Positions 15,183-24,478 of a DNA stretch of 64,000 bases are shown here, one piece after another. The position numbers and the translations under genes were made by a program. The notes under the pieces are model-generated. The model was not told the DNA's origin and ran no database searches. It worked only from the letters and a program-made list of their open reading frames with translations. The DNA comes from UBA3069 sp050633465 (GTDB lineage Bacteria > Pseudomonadota > Alphaproteobacteria > Rhodobacterales > Rhodobacteraceae). The first letter of the stretch is position 1, and each line of letters begins with the position of its first letter. The DNA lies in the NCBI GenBank assembly GCA_050633465.1, contig JBOEGO010000023.1:42140-106139 (forward strand), written 5' to 3'.

Positions 15183-16661
15183 TCACACACTCATGCAGAT
15201 GTATTTCATTTCGAGGTAATCTTCGATCCCGTGGTGCGACCCTTCGCGCCCCAGCCCTGATTGTTTGACGCCGCCAAAGGGTGCGACCTCGGTCGAGATG
15301 ATGCCGGTGTTAACGCCGACGATGCCGTATTCCAGCGCCTCGGCCACTTTGTAAACGCGGCTTAGATCCTTGGCGTAAAAATACGATGCCAGACCGAAAA
15401 TCGTGTCATTGGCCATGGCGATCACCTCGTCCTCGTCCTTGAATTTGAACAGGGGGGCAAGGGGGCCGAATGTTTCCTCGGTGGCAAAGGCCATGTCCTG
15501 GGTTGCGCCGGTGACGATGGTGGGGGTCAGGAAATTGCCCGCGCCCTGTTGCACGCTGCCGCCCAGCAGAACGGTTGCGCCCTTGGCCGTGGCGTCGGCC
15601 ACGTGTTCACGCACCTTTTCAATGGCGTCGGTGTTGATCAGCGGGCCAAGGTCTGTGCCGTCTTCCAACCCGTCGCCGACCTTCATCGCCTCGACCCGCG
15701 CCTTGAGCCGTTTGGCGAATTCGTCATAGACGCCCTCTTGCACATACAGGCGGTTGGCGCAGACGCAGGTTTGGCCGTTGTTGCGGAATTTACACAGGAT
15801 TGCGCCTTCGACTGCGGCATCCAGATCGGCGTCATCGAATACGATAAAGGGCGCGTTGCCGCCCAGTTCCATCGAGCATTTCATCACCTGATCGGCGGCC
15901 TGTTTCAGCAGCACGCGACCCACCTCGGTCGAGCCGGTAAAGGTGAGTTTGCGCACGGCGGGGTTTTCGCAGAACTCCTTGCCCGCGTCCGATGCCTTGG
16001 ACGAGGTGACGATGGAAAACACGCCCTTGGGGATGCCCGCACGTTCGGCCAGCACGCCCATGACCAGCGCCGACAGCGGCGTTTCCTTGGCGGGGCGGCC
16101 CACGAAGGAACAACCGGCGGCCAGCGCGGGTGCGGCCTTGCGGGTGATCATCGCGTTGGGGAAATTCCACGGGGTGATCGACGCGGCAACCCCGATGGGT
16201 TGTTTGATCACGGTGATACGTTTGTCACGCTGATGGCCGGGGATGGTTTCGCCGTAGATCCGCTTGGCCTCCTCGCCGAAAAATTCGATGAAGGACGCAC
16301 CATAGGCGATTTCGCCCTTGGCCTCGGGCAGGGGTTTGCCCTGTTCGGCGGTCAGGATGGTGCCCAGATCGTCCTGATGTTGCATCATCAGGTCGAACCA
16401 TTTGCGCATCACGGCGGCGCGTTCCTTGCCCGTCCATTTGGCCCATTCCTTTTGTGCCTGTTCGGCCTTGGCAATGGCATCTGCAATCTGGTCACGCGAC
16501 AGATCGGCGACCTGTGCAATCACATCGCCGCGTGCGGGGTTGGTCACGTCAAAGGTGGCGCCGCCGTCGCCCTGCACCCAGTCGCCGCCAACATAGGCCA
16601 GTTCGGCCAGCAGGCTGGGATCGTTCAACAGGGACTTTAGATTGGTTGCTGTATTGGGCAT
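15183..16661 (-). CDS. gabD: NAD(P)-dependent succinate-semialdehyde dehydrogenase
   Basis: A 492-residue aldehyde dehydrogenase of the GabD group, which oxidises succinate semialdehyde to succinate in GABA and related catabolism. Seen are ASITPWNFPNAMITRK (about residue 155), the cofactor loop LTFTGSTEVGRVL, the general base in MELGGNAPFIVFDDADLD, and the nucleophilic cysteine in FRNNGQTCVCANRLY. The C-terminal PFGGVKQSGLGREGSHHGIEDY matches GabD very well. Length is normal. The ATG has AAGGGAGG upstream. No GABA aminotransferase is adjacent, so the physiological source of the aldehyde is not shown. Confidence 0.92.
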   Translation of the reverse strand: MPNTATNLKSLLNDPSLLAELAYVGGDWVQGDGGATFDVTNPARGDVIAQVADLSRDQIADAIAKAEQAQKEWAKWTGKERAAVMRKWFDLMMQHQDDLGTILTAEQGKPLPEAKGEIAYGASFIEFFGEEAKRIYGETIPGHQRDKRITVIKQPIGVAASITPWNFPNAMITRKAAPALAAGCSFVGRPAKETPLSALVMGVLAERAGIPKGVFSIVTSSKASDAGKEFCENPAVRKLTFTGSTEVGRVLLKQAADQVMKCSMELGGNAPFIVFDDADLDAAVEGAILCKFRNNGQTCVCANRLYVQEGVYDEFAKRLKARVEAMKVGDGLEDGTDLGPLINTDAIEKVREHVADATAKGATVLLGGSVQQGAGNFLTPTIVTGATQDMAFATEETFGPLAPLFKFKDEDEVIAMANDTIFGLASYFYAKDLSRVYKVAEALEYGIVGVNTGIISTEVAPFGGVKQSGLGREGSHHGIEDYLEMKYICMSV

Positions 16662-16739
16662 TTGGGCCTCCCTTCAATGTTCGTGCATAGGCAGACCACT
16701 TGGGGCTAGACTTGTCCAGAGCAAGAGGAGATTTGCGCA

Positions 16740-17531
16740 ATGGAACTGGATGATGCCTATGCCAATGCGGCCCATATCGACGGGGCCGAGGCCTATCCAC
16801 CGCGTTGGAGCGCCGCCGCCGCCGCGTTTCGCGAAGGGGTGGTGGAGCAGGGTCTGGCCGATCTGGACATCCCCTATGGTGACAGCCCGCGCCAGCGGTT
16901 TGATTTGTTCCTGCCGGGGGCCGCGCCCAAAGGGTTGGTGGTGTTTGTGCATGGCGGGTATTGGATCAGGTTCGACAAATCGGTCTGGTCGCATCTGGCG
17001 GGCGGGGCGTTGAAAAACGGCTGGGCGGTTGCGATGCCGTCCTATGATTTATGCCCTGACGTGCCGATATCGACCATCACGCGGCAAATCGCACGGGCGG
17101 TGAGCGCGGCGGCTGCGATGGTGGCGGGGCCTGTCGCCCTGGCCGGTCATTCGGCGGGCGGGCATCTGGTGGCGCGGATGGTGGAACCGGGGATATTGCC
17201 CGACCCTGTGGCGGCGCGTCTGACCCATGTCATGCCGATTTCCCCCGTGGCCGACCTGCGCCCGCTGTTGAAAACCAGCATGAACGCGCAATTCGGTCTG
17301 GATATGGACAAGGCCGTGGCCGAAAGCCCTGTGTTGATGGACCAGCGCCATGATGTGCCTGTATCCGTCTGGGTCGGGGCCGAGGAGCGGCCCGTATTTC
17401 TGGAGCAGGCCATGGGCCTGGCCGAGGCATGGGACAGCGCCCTGCACATCGTGCCTGCGCTGCATCATTTTGATATCATTGATGCAATGGCCGATGGCGA
17501 CAGCCGGATGGTGGCCGATTTGCTGGGCTAG
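16740..17531 (+). CDS. Alpha/beta hydrolase (kynurenine formamidase-like esterase)
   Basis: A 263-residue alpha/beta hydrolase. The oxyanion motif HGGYW is at about residues 70-74 in LVVFVHGGYWIRFDKS, and the nucleophile elbow GHSAGG at about 137-142. A late aspartate or glutamate and the histidine in HHFDIIDAM complete a plausible triad. HGGYW with GHSAGG is typical of esterases in the kynurenine formamidase (KynB-like, AFMID) group, but general carboxylesterase activity is equally possible. It is divergent from gabD and converges with, and overlaps by 4 bases, the peptidase gene on the other strand. Confidence 0.8.
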   Translation: MELDDAYANAAHIDGAEAYPPRWSAAAAAFREGVVEQGLADLDIPYGDSPRQRFDLFLPGAAPKGLVVFVHGGYWIRFDKSVWSHLAGGALKNGWAVAMPSYDLCPDVPISTITRQIARAVSAAAAMVAGPVALAGHSAGGHLVARMVEPGILPDPVAARLTHVMPISPVADLRPLLKTSMNAQFGLDMDKAVAESPVLMDQRHDVPVSVWVGAEERPVFLEQAMGLAEAWDSALHIVPALHHFDIIDAMADGDSRMVADLLG

Positions 17532-18514
17532 AGTGCGGACCAGCAGGGCAGGGTATCGCCACTGGCGGGGGTTGCGTGAAACACCGCGCGGGCGATGGCG
17601 CGGGCCATGCAGGTGGCGGCGGCATGGCCAAGGGTGAGCGTATCAGCCACCGTGTTTTCCAGCGGTTTCGCCCCCGTGGCGGCGGCAAAGATCAAATCGC
17701 CATCCATCGGCGTATGCGAGGGCACCAAAGCGCGGGCAAACCCGTCATGCGCTGCCGTTGCCAGACGGGTGCATTGCGCCTGCGTTAGCATGGCATCGGT
17801 GGCCACGATGCCGATGGTGGTATTGGCGTGTTGCGCCAGTTTGGTCACCGGAAAATGCGGATCTGGGTATTGGCTGGCCACCCCGCGCCCGCCGAATTCG
17901 CCGTTCAATTCAAACGGTGCGGCCCAGAAATGCGGGCCATCCCCGACGATGGCCGAACCCAGCGCATTGACCGCCACCAGCGCGCCCACCCTATGGCCGG
18001 ATGGCAAAGTGACAGAGGCAGAGCCAAGCCCGCCCTTGAGCTGCGCCGTGGTCGCGCCCGTGCCTGCGCCCGCAGTGCCCAGATCGAACTGCGCCGCCGC
18101 CGCTGACAGCGCCGCAGCGCCCAACCGTTTATAGGGGTTTTCGGCCCATGATTTATCGCCGCCATTCAGCAGGTCAAACAGGATCGCACCGGGCACGATG
18201 GGCACGTTCTGATCCCCCACCGCAAATCCGCGCCCTTGTGCGCGCAGGGCATCGGCCACACCCGATGCGGCATCCAGCCCGAATGCCGACCCGCCCGACA
18301 GCACCAGGGCATCGACCTGTTCGACCGTTTTGTCCGCCGCCAGCAGATCGGTTTCGCGGGTGCCGGGCGCGCCGCCCATGACGTGAACGCCGCAGGTGAA
18401 CGGCGCATCACCCAGCAACACGGTGACCCCCGTTTTCACGCCGTGGTCGGCGGCATTGCCCACCCGCAACCCCGCGATGTCGGTGATCAAATTTAATGCT
18501 CCGGTCTGAAACAT
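17528..18514 (-). CDS. P1 family peptidase (DmpA-type aminopeptidase)
   Basis: A 328-residue N-terminal-nucleophile peptidase of the P1/S58 family. It begins NLITDIAGLRVGNAADHGVKTGVTVLL, typical of the family. GGAPGTRETDLL, LSGGSAFGLDAASGVADALR and the internal cleavage region TAGAGTGATTAQLKGGLGSASVTL follow. Members of the group cleave themselves before a Ser or Thr to give two chains and release N-terminal residues from small peptides or beta-peptides. The ATG at 18514 gives the normal N-terminus; an ATG at 18547 adds 11 unlikely residues. It is convergent with the hydrolase gene and divergent from creatinase. Confidence 0.88.
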   Translation of the reverse strand: MFQTGALNLITDIAGLRVGNAADHGVKTGVTVLLGDAPFTCGVHVMGGAPGTRETDLLAADKTVEQVDALVLSGGSAFGLDAASGVADALRAQGRGFAVGDQNVPIVPGAILFDLLNGGDKSWAENPYKRLGAAALSAAAAQFDLGTAGAGTGATTAQLKGGLGSASVTLPSGHRVGALVAVNALGSAIVGDGPHFWAAPFELNGEFGGRGVASQYPDPHFPVTKLAQHANTTIGIVATDAMLTQAQCTRLATAAHDGFARALVPSHTPMDGDLIFAAATGAKPLENTVADTLTLGHAAATCMARAIARAVFHATPASGDTLPCWSAL

Positions 18515-18665
18515 GCGGTGGCCCCCTGAAATTCTGCGCAAAACCATCTTGCCAGATCGTGCAGGATCGGCAAGGACTGGGATCAGGGTCGGGCGATGGC
18601 GTCGCCCCCAGTCAAACCCGATTCGTCCTGAACGCCGGGACCTTTCTGATCAGGAGGGTCTGACG

Positions 18666-19874
18666 ATGACATCACGTCCAGACATGTATCGTTTTCACAA
18701 TGGCGAAAAGGCCGCGCTGCCATTCGCGGTGGCCGAATATGAAACCCGCGTGGCGGGGCTGCGCAAACTGATGGATGACATGGGGGTGGGCGCGGCTGTG
18801 CTGACCTCGATGCACAATGTCGCCTATTATTCGGGGTTTTTATATTGCGCATTCGGCCGGCCCTATGCGGTGGTGGTGACCGAAACCGAATGCGTGACCA
18901 TCAGTGCAGGCATTGATGCGGGCCAGCCGTGGCGGCGGTCGTGGTGCGATAACATCACCTATACCGACTGGCAGCGCGATAATTTCTGGCGCGCCGTGGC
19001 CAGCGTCGCGGGCGAGGACCAGATCATCGGTTACGAGGGCGACCACCTGACCCTGCAACAGCGCGACAAGATGGAGGATTTTCTGGACCCCATCACCATG
19101 ATGGACATCGCCCCCGCAACCATGCGGCAACGGATGATGAAATCACCCGACGAGATCACCCTGATCCGCGCCTGTGCCCGTGTGGCCGATCTGGGCGGCT
19201 ATGCCATCCGCGATGCGGTGCAGGTGGGCGCCCGCGAAATCGACGTGGCCATGGCGGGGCGCAACGCGATGGAGGCGGAAATCGCCAAGACCTTTCCCGA
19301 TGCGGAATACCGCGACACCTGGGTCTGGTTTCAATCGGGCATCAACACCGATGGCGCACATAACCCCGTGACGGCGCGGCAATTACAGCGCGGTGATATT
19401 TTGTCGTTGAACACATTCCCGATGATTTCGGGCTATTATACCGCGCTGGAGCGCACCCTGTTTGTGGGCGAGGTCGACGATGCCTCGCGCCGGATATGGG
19501 AGGCGAATGTGGCCGCGCATGAATACGGCATGTCCCTGCTGAAACCGGGGGTCAGTTGCGCCGCCGTCACGCAGCAAATCAACACCTTTCTAGAGGAACG
19601 CGACCTGCTGCAATATCGCACGTTCGGTTATGGCCATTCCTTTGGCATTCTGTCGCATTACTATGGCCGCGAGGCGGGGCTGGAACTGCGCGAGGATATC
19701 GACACCGTGCTGGAACCCGGCATGGTGATTTCGATGGAACCGATGCTGACCATCGGCGAAGGCAACCCCGGCGCGGGCGGATACCGCGAACACGATATTC
19801 TGGTCATCACCGAAGACGGCAACGAAAACATCACCGGCTATCCCTATGGGCCGGATTTCAACGTGGTCGGTTAG
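18666..19874 (+). CDS. Creatinase (creatine amidinohydrolase)
   Basis: A 402-residue protein of the pita-bread fold (M24) that matches creatinase over its whole length. Creatinase splits creatine to sarcosine and urea. Shared landmarks are YYSGFLYCAFGRPYAVVVTE, IDAGQPWRR, ITYTDWQRDN, TWVWFQSGINTDGAHNPVTA, ILSLNTFPMISGYYTALERT and LQYRTFGYGHSFGILSHYYG. The active-site histidine is in GYGHSFG. Unlike aminopeptidase P relatives it lacks the full metal-ligand set, as expected for creatinase. The ATG at 18666 follows AGGAGGG; an open frame extends upstream but has no coding character. No creatininase or sarcosine oxidase gene is in the window. Confidence 0.92.
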   Translation: MTSRPDMYRFHNGEKAALPFAVAEYETRVAGLRKLMDDMGVGAAVLTSMHNVAYYSGFLYCAFGRPYAVVVTETECVTISAGIDAGQPWRRSWCDNITYTDWQRDNFWRAVASVAGEDQIIGYEGDHLTLQQRDKMEDFLDPITMMDIAPATMRQRMMKSPDEITLIRACARVADLGGYAIRDAVQVGAREIDVAMAGRNAMEAEIAKTFPDAEYRDTWVWFQSGINTDGAHNPVTARQLQRGDILSLNTFPMISGYYTALERTLFVGEVDDASRRIWEANVAAHEYGMSLLKPGVSCAAVTQQINTFLEERDLLQYRTFGYGHSFGILSHYYGREAGLELREDIDTVLEPGMVISMEPMLTIGEGNPGAGGYREHDILVITEDGNENITGYPYGPDFNVVG

Positions 19875-19894
19875 GGCGCCCCCCCGATCTGGCA

Positions 19895-19935
19895 GCGCAC
19901 CGGATTTTACGCTGGATGCCTGGCATCCGGTGCGC
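19895..19935 (+). terminator. Hairpin downstream of creatinase
   Basis: GCGCACCGGA (19895-19904) pairs perfectly with TCCGGTGCGC (19926-19935) around a 21-base loop. There is no T-run, so it may be an RNA-stabilising or Rho-assisted structure. The rest of the gap to 20111 is AT-richer and probably carries the promoter of the next operon. Confidence 0.45.
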
Positions 19936-20111
19936 ATTGTTACCGAGCCGTGATTGCCGTTTTTCGCCGTAATCCCTTGTTGGAGGGCGCTTTCCGCTTC
20001 CTTTTGTCGTGCCATTTTGCAACAGTTTCGCACAATGCATAACGCGGTGGATGTAAATCGGATTAACACTCCCCATATCCATCCCAAGTGATTGAACAAA
20101 CGGAGTAAGTG

Positions 20112-21188
20112 ATGGCAAATTTTGACGCTCAGGTGATGGAAACGCAAAAACAGGTGGCCGAGGCGCAGGCCAAGATTTCGGAACTGACCGGACGGATTGA
20201 AACCGCGCGGGGCAAGTTGAAATCGGGGGATGATATTGCCATCGACATCGAAAATGCCACGCTGGACGATGTGCATGCCCATACCGATGTGATGAACGCC
20301 AATATCGCCGAGCTGATCATGGGGCTGGACGATGTGACGGCGGCGTTTTCCAAGGATTTCGACCAGATGCGTTCGAAAACCGGGTGGGAGTCTTTTGTGG
20401 GATTTTTCGCCAAGGGCAAATCGGAATCCATGCGGCAGGAGCGGATGCGCACTGCGTCGATTGACGACAAGTTGCAGGATCTGATCGCGAAATCCGATGT
20501 CATCACCAACCTGTTGCAGGGGCAGTTGGACACGCTGAACGTGCAAAAGGAACGGGTGGAGGTCAACCTGACCGAAACGCTGGACGAGCGGGAATTCACT
20601 GTGGCCGAGCTGGAATCCGTGCGGGCGCAGATTTCGGGTATGGACCCCGCGATCATCACGCTGGAAAACAAGATCGCGGTGGAGCAGGACGCCGCCGCGC
20701 GCACCAAGCTGGAAACCGAACTGGCCGATCTGAATAAGGCATATAACGCGCTGGTGCAGGACGAGCAGGTCAAGCTGGCGAAATCGCAGACGCTGGAACG
20801 TTATATCGAAAAGGGCAAAACCTGGGTGGACAGCCTGCAAAACCAGGCCGCGACGCAGATGGTTTTGATCAACAAATTGCAAACCGACACCAAGCAGCGC
20901 GTGGTGCTGTATGATGCGCTGACGAAATCGTTGAAAACCGCGCAGCAACAGGATGTTGCACACCGGATCAATGAAATCGGCGTGCAGACGGACAAAGAGG
21001 CGCAGGCGGCGATGGCATCCATCGGGACGGCCACCAACCAGCGGATGGCCGATATGTTGGAAGCGCACGAAGGCCACATGGTGTTTGCCCGCGAGGTGCT
21101 GGAAGCCAAGGCCAAGGCAGACGAGCGGTTCGCGCGGCGGTTCCAGCAGATCGTCGAGAAGCACGACAAGAACCTGTATGGCGAATAA
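20112..21188 (+). CDS. Long coiled-coil protein, weakly TelA-like, first gene of an unassigned operon
   Basis: A 358-residue, almost wholly helical, charged protein with heptad-like patterns throughout, for example VAEAQAKISELTGRIETARG near the start. It has no signal peptide or membrane segment. The arrangement of a central helix (LQGQLDTLNVQKERVEVNL), a second long coiled coil and a later segment (QMVLINKLQTDTKQRVVLYD) is reminiscent of the TelA/toxic-anion-resistance family. I see no diagnostic motif, so that link is tentative. ATG at 20112 follows GGAG at good spacing; a GTG lies directly before it. The next gene begins at the base after its stop, which implies one transcript with the downstream AAA+ ATPase. 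Confidence 0.75.
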   Translation: MANFDAQVMETQKQVAEAQAKISELTGRIETARGKLKSGDDIAIDIENATLDDVHAHTDVMNANIAELIMGLDDVTAAFSKDFDQMRSKTGWESFVGFFAKGKSESMRQERMRTASIDDKLQDLIAKSDVITNLLQGQLDTLNVQKERVEVNLTETLDEREFTVAELESVRAQISGMDPAIITLENKIAVEQDAAARTKLETELADLNKAYNALVQDEQVKLAKSQTLERYIEKGKTWVDSLQNQAATQMVLINKLQTDTKQRVVLYDALTKSLKTAQQQDVAHRINEIGVQTDKEAQAAMASIGTATNQRMADMLEAHEGHMVFAREVLEAKAKADERFARRFQQIVEKHDKNLYGE

Positions 21189-22316
21189 ATGGACCATCGA
21201 GGCTCCGCGCATGACCATGCGCCGCTAAAGGACACATTCGCCAGCCGCCGCTATTTTCGCAAATTCGGCGCCATCACCCGCCATCTGACCCGTGTTGCGG
21301 GCCAGATGGAGGCCATGGGGCGGATGTCGAAACAGGATGTAGAGGTGTTGACGCGGTATATCGTGTCGATTGATTATACGCTCCGTGCGCTCAGCATGAA
21401 ATACCTGATGGTCGGGCGCGACACGGGGCAGTTTTTCGGATCATTGGAAATTGATACGGTTGAATCGGGGTTTCCGGTGTTCAACGAATTGCTGGTCATG
21501 GCCAATGACGCGATGCAGGCGGGGCGGCATCTGGACGGGATGCCCGATGTGGCCACCCTGAAACGGCAGATGGTGGAAAAGATCGTAGCGGAACAGGAGA
21601 TTCCGACCAAGTTGCAATTCGCCCTGTCGCAGCGCCTGTATTACGAGGAAATGGCGCGTGGACGGTTGTTTTGGGCGCGCAACGACCCCGAAGCGATCTG
21701 GCAGGGGGATATGGGCGAGCGGCGGCGCAAATACCTGCTGCATTGGGCGGCCTATGACAGCCAGATCAACCTGCCGGCGATTTACCTGATGGAGGTCGAG
21801 GATTCTGGCAAGAATGCCCTGCCCAAGGATGAACGCCGCTGGCCCGAGGTGCAGGCGCATCTGATGGGGCAGGCGATGGGTGGTTTGAAACTGGTGACCA
21901 TCGCGCAGGCGTTTGACCAGTATTTCAACGATCTGCATCCCAAACGTCTGCGCCGTATCCATGTGGGGCCGATGTATTCCCATGCGTTTACGCGCCAGTC
22001 CGGCCCGTTGCGTGATGTGCTGGCACAGGCCAGGGGACCAGTGGGTCAGGATTGGGCACTGTCCTGGACGCTGGAGGAATTGGAAAGCGAAAACGTGCGA
22101 TCCGAGCGCGATGGCTGGTTTTCGACCGTGGAGCGCGAGGTGTTCGCGCTGGACCCGTTTTCGGGCCGTGGCGTGGACACGGGCGCAACCCGCACCGAAC
22201 GCGCGATCATCATGCCGGAACGCCCCTATCAGGTTTTGGCCGAGCAGAATCCGGCGGGGTTTTCGAGCGTGCGAAAATTCGTGGTCAGCAACGCGGGGCG
22301 GGTGCTGAGTTACTGA
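21189..22316 (+). CDS. Conserved protein of unknown function in the AAA+ operon
   Basis: A 375-residue soluble protein with no domain I recognise. It begins directly after the stop of the coiled-coil gene. The first third is helical (ITRHLTRVAGQMEAMGRMSK, then VEVLTRYIVSIDYTLRALSM). The middle contains RLYYEEMARGRLFWARNDPE and YDSQINLPAIYLMEVEDSG. The C-terminal part is richer in beta-type sequence. The first ATG has little ribosome site of its own, as expected for a coupled start; a later start near residue 10 is possible. Codon use looks native. Position between a coiled-coil protein and an AAA+ ATPase suggests an adaptor or structural role, which is inference. Confidence 0.7.
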   Translation: MDHRGSAHDHAPLKDTFASRRYFRKFGAITRHLTRVAGQMEAMGRMSKQDVEVLTRYIVSIDYTLRALSMKYLMVGRDTGQFFGSLEIDTVESGFPVFNELLVMANDAMQAGRHLDGMPDVATLKRQMVEKIVAEQEIPTKLQFALSQRLYYEEMARGRLFWARNDPEAIWQGDMGERRRKYLLHWAAYDSQINLPAIYLMEVEDSGKNALPKDERRWPEVQAHLMGQAMGGLKLVTIAQAFDQYFNDLHPKRLRRIHVGPMYSHAFTRQSGPLRDVLAQARGPVGQDWALSWTLEELESENVRSERDGWFSTVEREVFALDPFSGRGVDTGATRTERAIIMPERPYQVLAEQNPAGFSSVRKFVVSNAGRVLSY

Positions 22317-22366
22317 CCGCCGCATTAGGTATTTGAAGAACAGTGAATGGAAAAGGTGCGTAAAAT

Positions 22367-24301
22367 ATGAGCCTGACGAGTGACCAGATGGAGCTGCGCG
22401 AAGAGGATATTCGTGCGCATTACGCGGCGGCGGCGGTGATGTTAGAGGGGTTCGATCATACCCCGCGCATTGGCAAGGCTGTGGCCGAGGCTCCGGTTGA
22501 ACGATCACCCGGTGTGGCGCGCACGCGGCGGTTCCGATCGACCACGCCGGGTTTGGTGACGCGGTCCACCGCGCGGGCCGAAGGGGTGCAACTGGCCACA
22601 CGGATCGAGGAATGCGATGGCGATGATCCGTTGATTTCGCCGTTGCAGGCCACGGTGTTGCATGTGTTGCGCCGCAGTCTGGCGATTGCGCAGGCGGTGG
22701 GTGGCGAATACGGCGCCCGCACCGGATTGGACGCGATGAAACGCGCCAATCTGGAGGGGTCATTGGCCGCATCCGCCCGCGAGGCGTTTTCGGAATTGCT
22801 GGCGGGCGAGGCATTGGTCGTGTTGCATGTGTTTGGCAATGCTTGCGCGTTTTTGCTGGCCCCGCATCAGGGCGAGGCGACAGTGGAATTGGGCGGGGTC
22901 GAGGAATTTCTGACCGACAACGCGCAACTGGCCCTGCATGGCGCATTGTGGGAATTGGATCAGGACATTGGCAAACACGCCAGCGACGAGCCGCGCCTGA
23001 TTGCCACTGTTGCGGCCTTTGCCGAGATGTTGATGGAGAAGGCCGCCGCACGCGCCGCAACCGCGCCGGGGTTGGAGGCATTCAACGGGGCCAGTTGGCG
23101 GGTCGAAGCCGATGATCTGCCCATCAACGGCTTTACCCCTGCGCGCAAGGGCAAGGGCCAGACCCTGACCATGCAATTCAAGAAACCCAATGAGGTGGTG
23201 GGCAACCATATCGCCAAGTATCAGGCGATGCGGCTGGCGAAAATGCTGATGGCCTATGATTTTGACCGGCGGTTGAACCCCTTTGCCGAACTGGGCGGAT
23301 TCATCTTTACCTTTATGGGGGATGGCGCGCCGGGGACGGGGAAAACCACGCTGATCCAGATGATGGCGGGGCTGATCAACGACTATTGCCAGAATGCGGG
23401 TTACGGGTTTCGCTATCAGAACTTTGGCATTGATAACATTGACAGTTATCAGGGCAAATCCGGCCAGAACGCCAAGGCGTTTATCAACAATGTGCTGGAC
23501 CCTTCGGTGATCGGGTTTGGCACGATTGATGATATTGACCAGATCGCGGGCAAGCGCGGCGACCGGCAATCCAGCGCGGGCCAGCAAGAGGTCACAGCGG
23601 TGTTTATGGAGGCATTCGCGGGGGCCAATACCGTGGTGCGCGGCAATTGCACGTTCGGCATGTTTTCGAATTACCCCGAGAATGTGGATGACGCATTGCG
23701 CCAGCGTGCAGGTGCGCGTTTTCTGGTGGACGGGCCGCAAACCCGCGAGGATTACATTGATATTCTGGCGCTGTTGATGGGGCGCAAACATGACATCCCG
23801 CTGGGAGAGCATTCCCTGTATGAGGCGCAGGAGATCAAACGCGCCGTGGCGGCAAGTTTCGATTCTCACGCCCGCCCGCATGAACCCGGATTGCTGGCGG
23901 TGTTCGACCATGTGCAGGACCGCATCGGCGGGCTGGATACGATTGCCAAACTGGGGACCTATCTGAAAGCGATCCAGGAGGCGGACCCGCGTTTCACTGG
24001 CCGCGCGATCAAGAATATCACCGACGCGGTCAAGGTGCGCGCGATGGATTTTGAACTGCCCGATGAATGGATGGAGCAGCCCGAACTGTTTTTGTTCAAG
24101 GGATATGACGAAAAGGCCGCGATGATCGAGGATTTGCGCCGCCCGATCACGGTGGAAATGGTGATACAGGAAATCAATCGCTACGCGGATTCCGAATTCC
24201 GCTATGCCGATAAATCGGACGAGGTGGCGATTGAAAGCATGGTGCGCGATTTCGGGAGGCAGGAAGAGGCGAAGAAGCGGTATCTGGAGGGGAAAGGGTG
24301 A
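22367..24301 (+). CDS. AAA+ family ATPase
   Basis: A 644-residue ATPase. Residues 1-300 form a unique, mostly helical N-terminal region. The AAA module then shows Walker A GDGAPGTGKTT (318-328), a Walker B-like stretch VIGFGTIDDIDQI near 381-393, a sensor-1 region FGMFSNYPENVDDAL, and arginine-finger candidates in RQRAGARFLVDGP (about 445-456). The lid and C-terminal helices follow to FGRQEEAKKRYLEGKG. No membrane segment, protease or nuclease domain is visible, so it most likely remodels a protein partner. The partners are probably the coiled-coil and membrane proteins of the same operon. It follows the upstream gene by 50 bases; ATG is the first codon with the native N-terminus. Confidence 0.82.
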   Translation: MSLTSDQMELREEDIRAHYAAAAVMLEGFDHTPRIGKAVAEAPVERSPGVARTRRFRSTTPGLVTRSTARAEGVQLATRIEECDGDDPLISPLQATVLHVLRRSLAIAQAVGGEYGARTGLDAMKRANLEGSLAASAREAFSELLAGEALVVLHVFGNACAFLLAPHQGEATVELGGVEEFLTDNAQLALHGALWELDQDIGKHASDEPRLIATVAAFAEMLMEKAAARAATAPGLEAFNGASWRVEADDLPINGFTPARKGKGQTLTMQFKKPNEVVGNHIAKYQAMRLAKMLMAYDFDRRLNPFAELGGFIFTFMGDGAPGTGKTTLIQMMAGLINDYCQNAGYGFRYQNFGIDNIDSYQGKSGQNAKAFINNVLDPSVIGFGTIDDIDQIAGKRGDRQSSAGQQEVTAVFMEAFAGANTVVRGNCTFGMFSNYPENVDDALRQRAGARFLVDGPQTREDYIDILALLMGRKHDIPLGEHSLYEAQEIKRAVAASFDSHARPHEPGLLAVFDHVQDRIGGLDTIAKLGTYLKAIQEADPRFTGRAIKNITDAVKVRAMDFELPDEWMEQPELFLFKGYDEKAAMIEDLRRPITVEMVIQEINRYADSEFRYADKSDEVAIESMVRDFGRQEEAKKRYLEGKG

Positions 24302-24324
24302 GCGGCTTGCGCCACAAAGCAGAG

Positions 24325-24450
24325 GGCCGCGCCCGAGATGGAGGGCGCTTGAGCCAGCTTACTGGTTGGCGCTGGTTGCCAGAATGCGGCGGCGTGTCTG
24401 TGGCGAATGACAGTGCAATCGCGCCCTCCGGGGGGAGGTCGGGCGCGGCC
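24325..24450. repeat. Long GC-rich inverted repeat ahead of the inserted gene
   Basis: GGCCGCGCCCGA (24325-24336) and GGAGGGCGC (24340-24348) are mirrored by GCGCCCTCC (24421-24429) and TCGGGCGCGGCC (24439-24450). Between the arms lie smaller matching pieces (GCCAGC, GCTGG, GCCAG). The 178-base gap between the ATPase and the following membrane gene could therefore fold into one large stem-loop. No coding frame with character is present. Confidence 0.6.
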
Positions 24451-24478
24451 CGGTGTGCCACCGGGCGGGAGGGTTGAG

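Noticed and set aside
19590..21218. Minus-strand open frame of 542 codons across creatinase and the coiled-coil gene
   Set aside because: It spans an intergenic region with two coding genes opposite, and its composition (many His, Phe, Arg) is that of an antisense shadow.
21441..23081. Minus-strand open frame of 546 codons in the AAA+ operon
   Set aside because: It is extremely rich in Pro, Arg and His and antisense to two genes with normal coding character.
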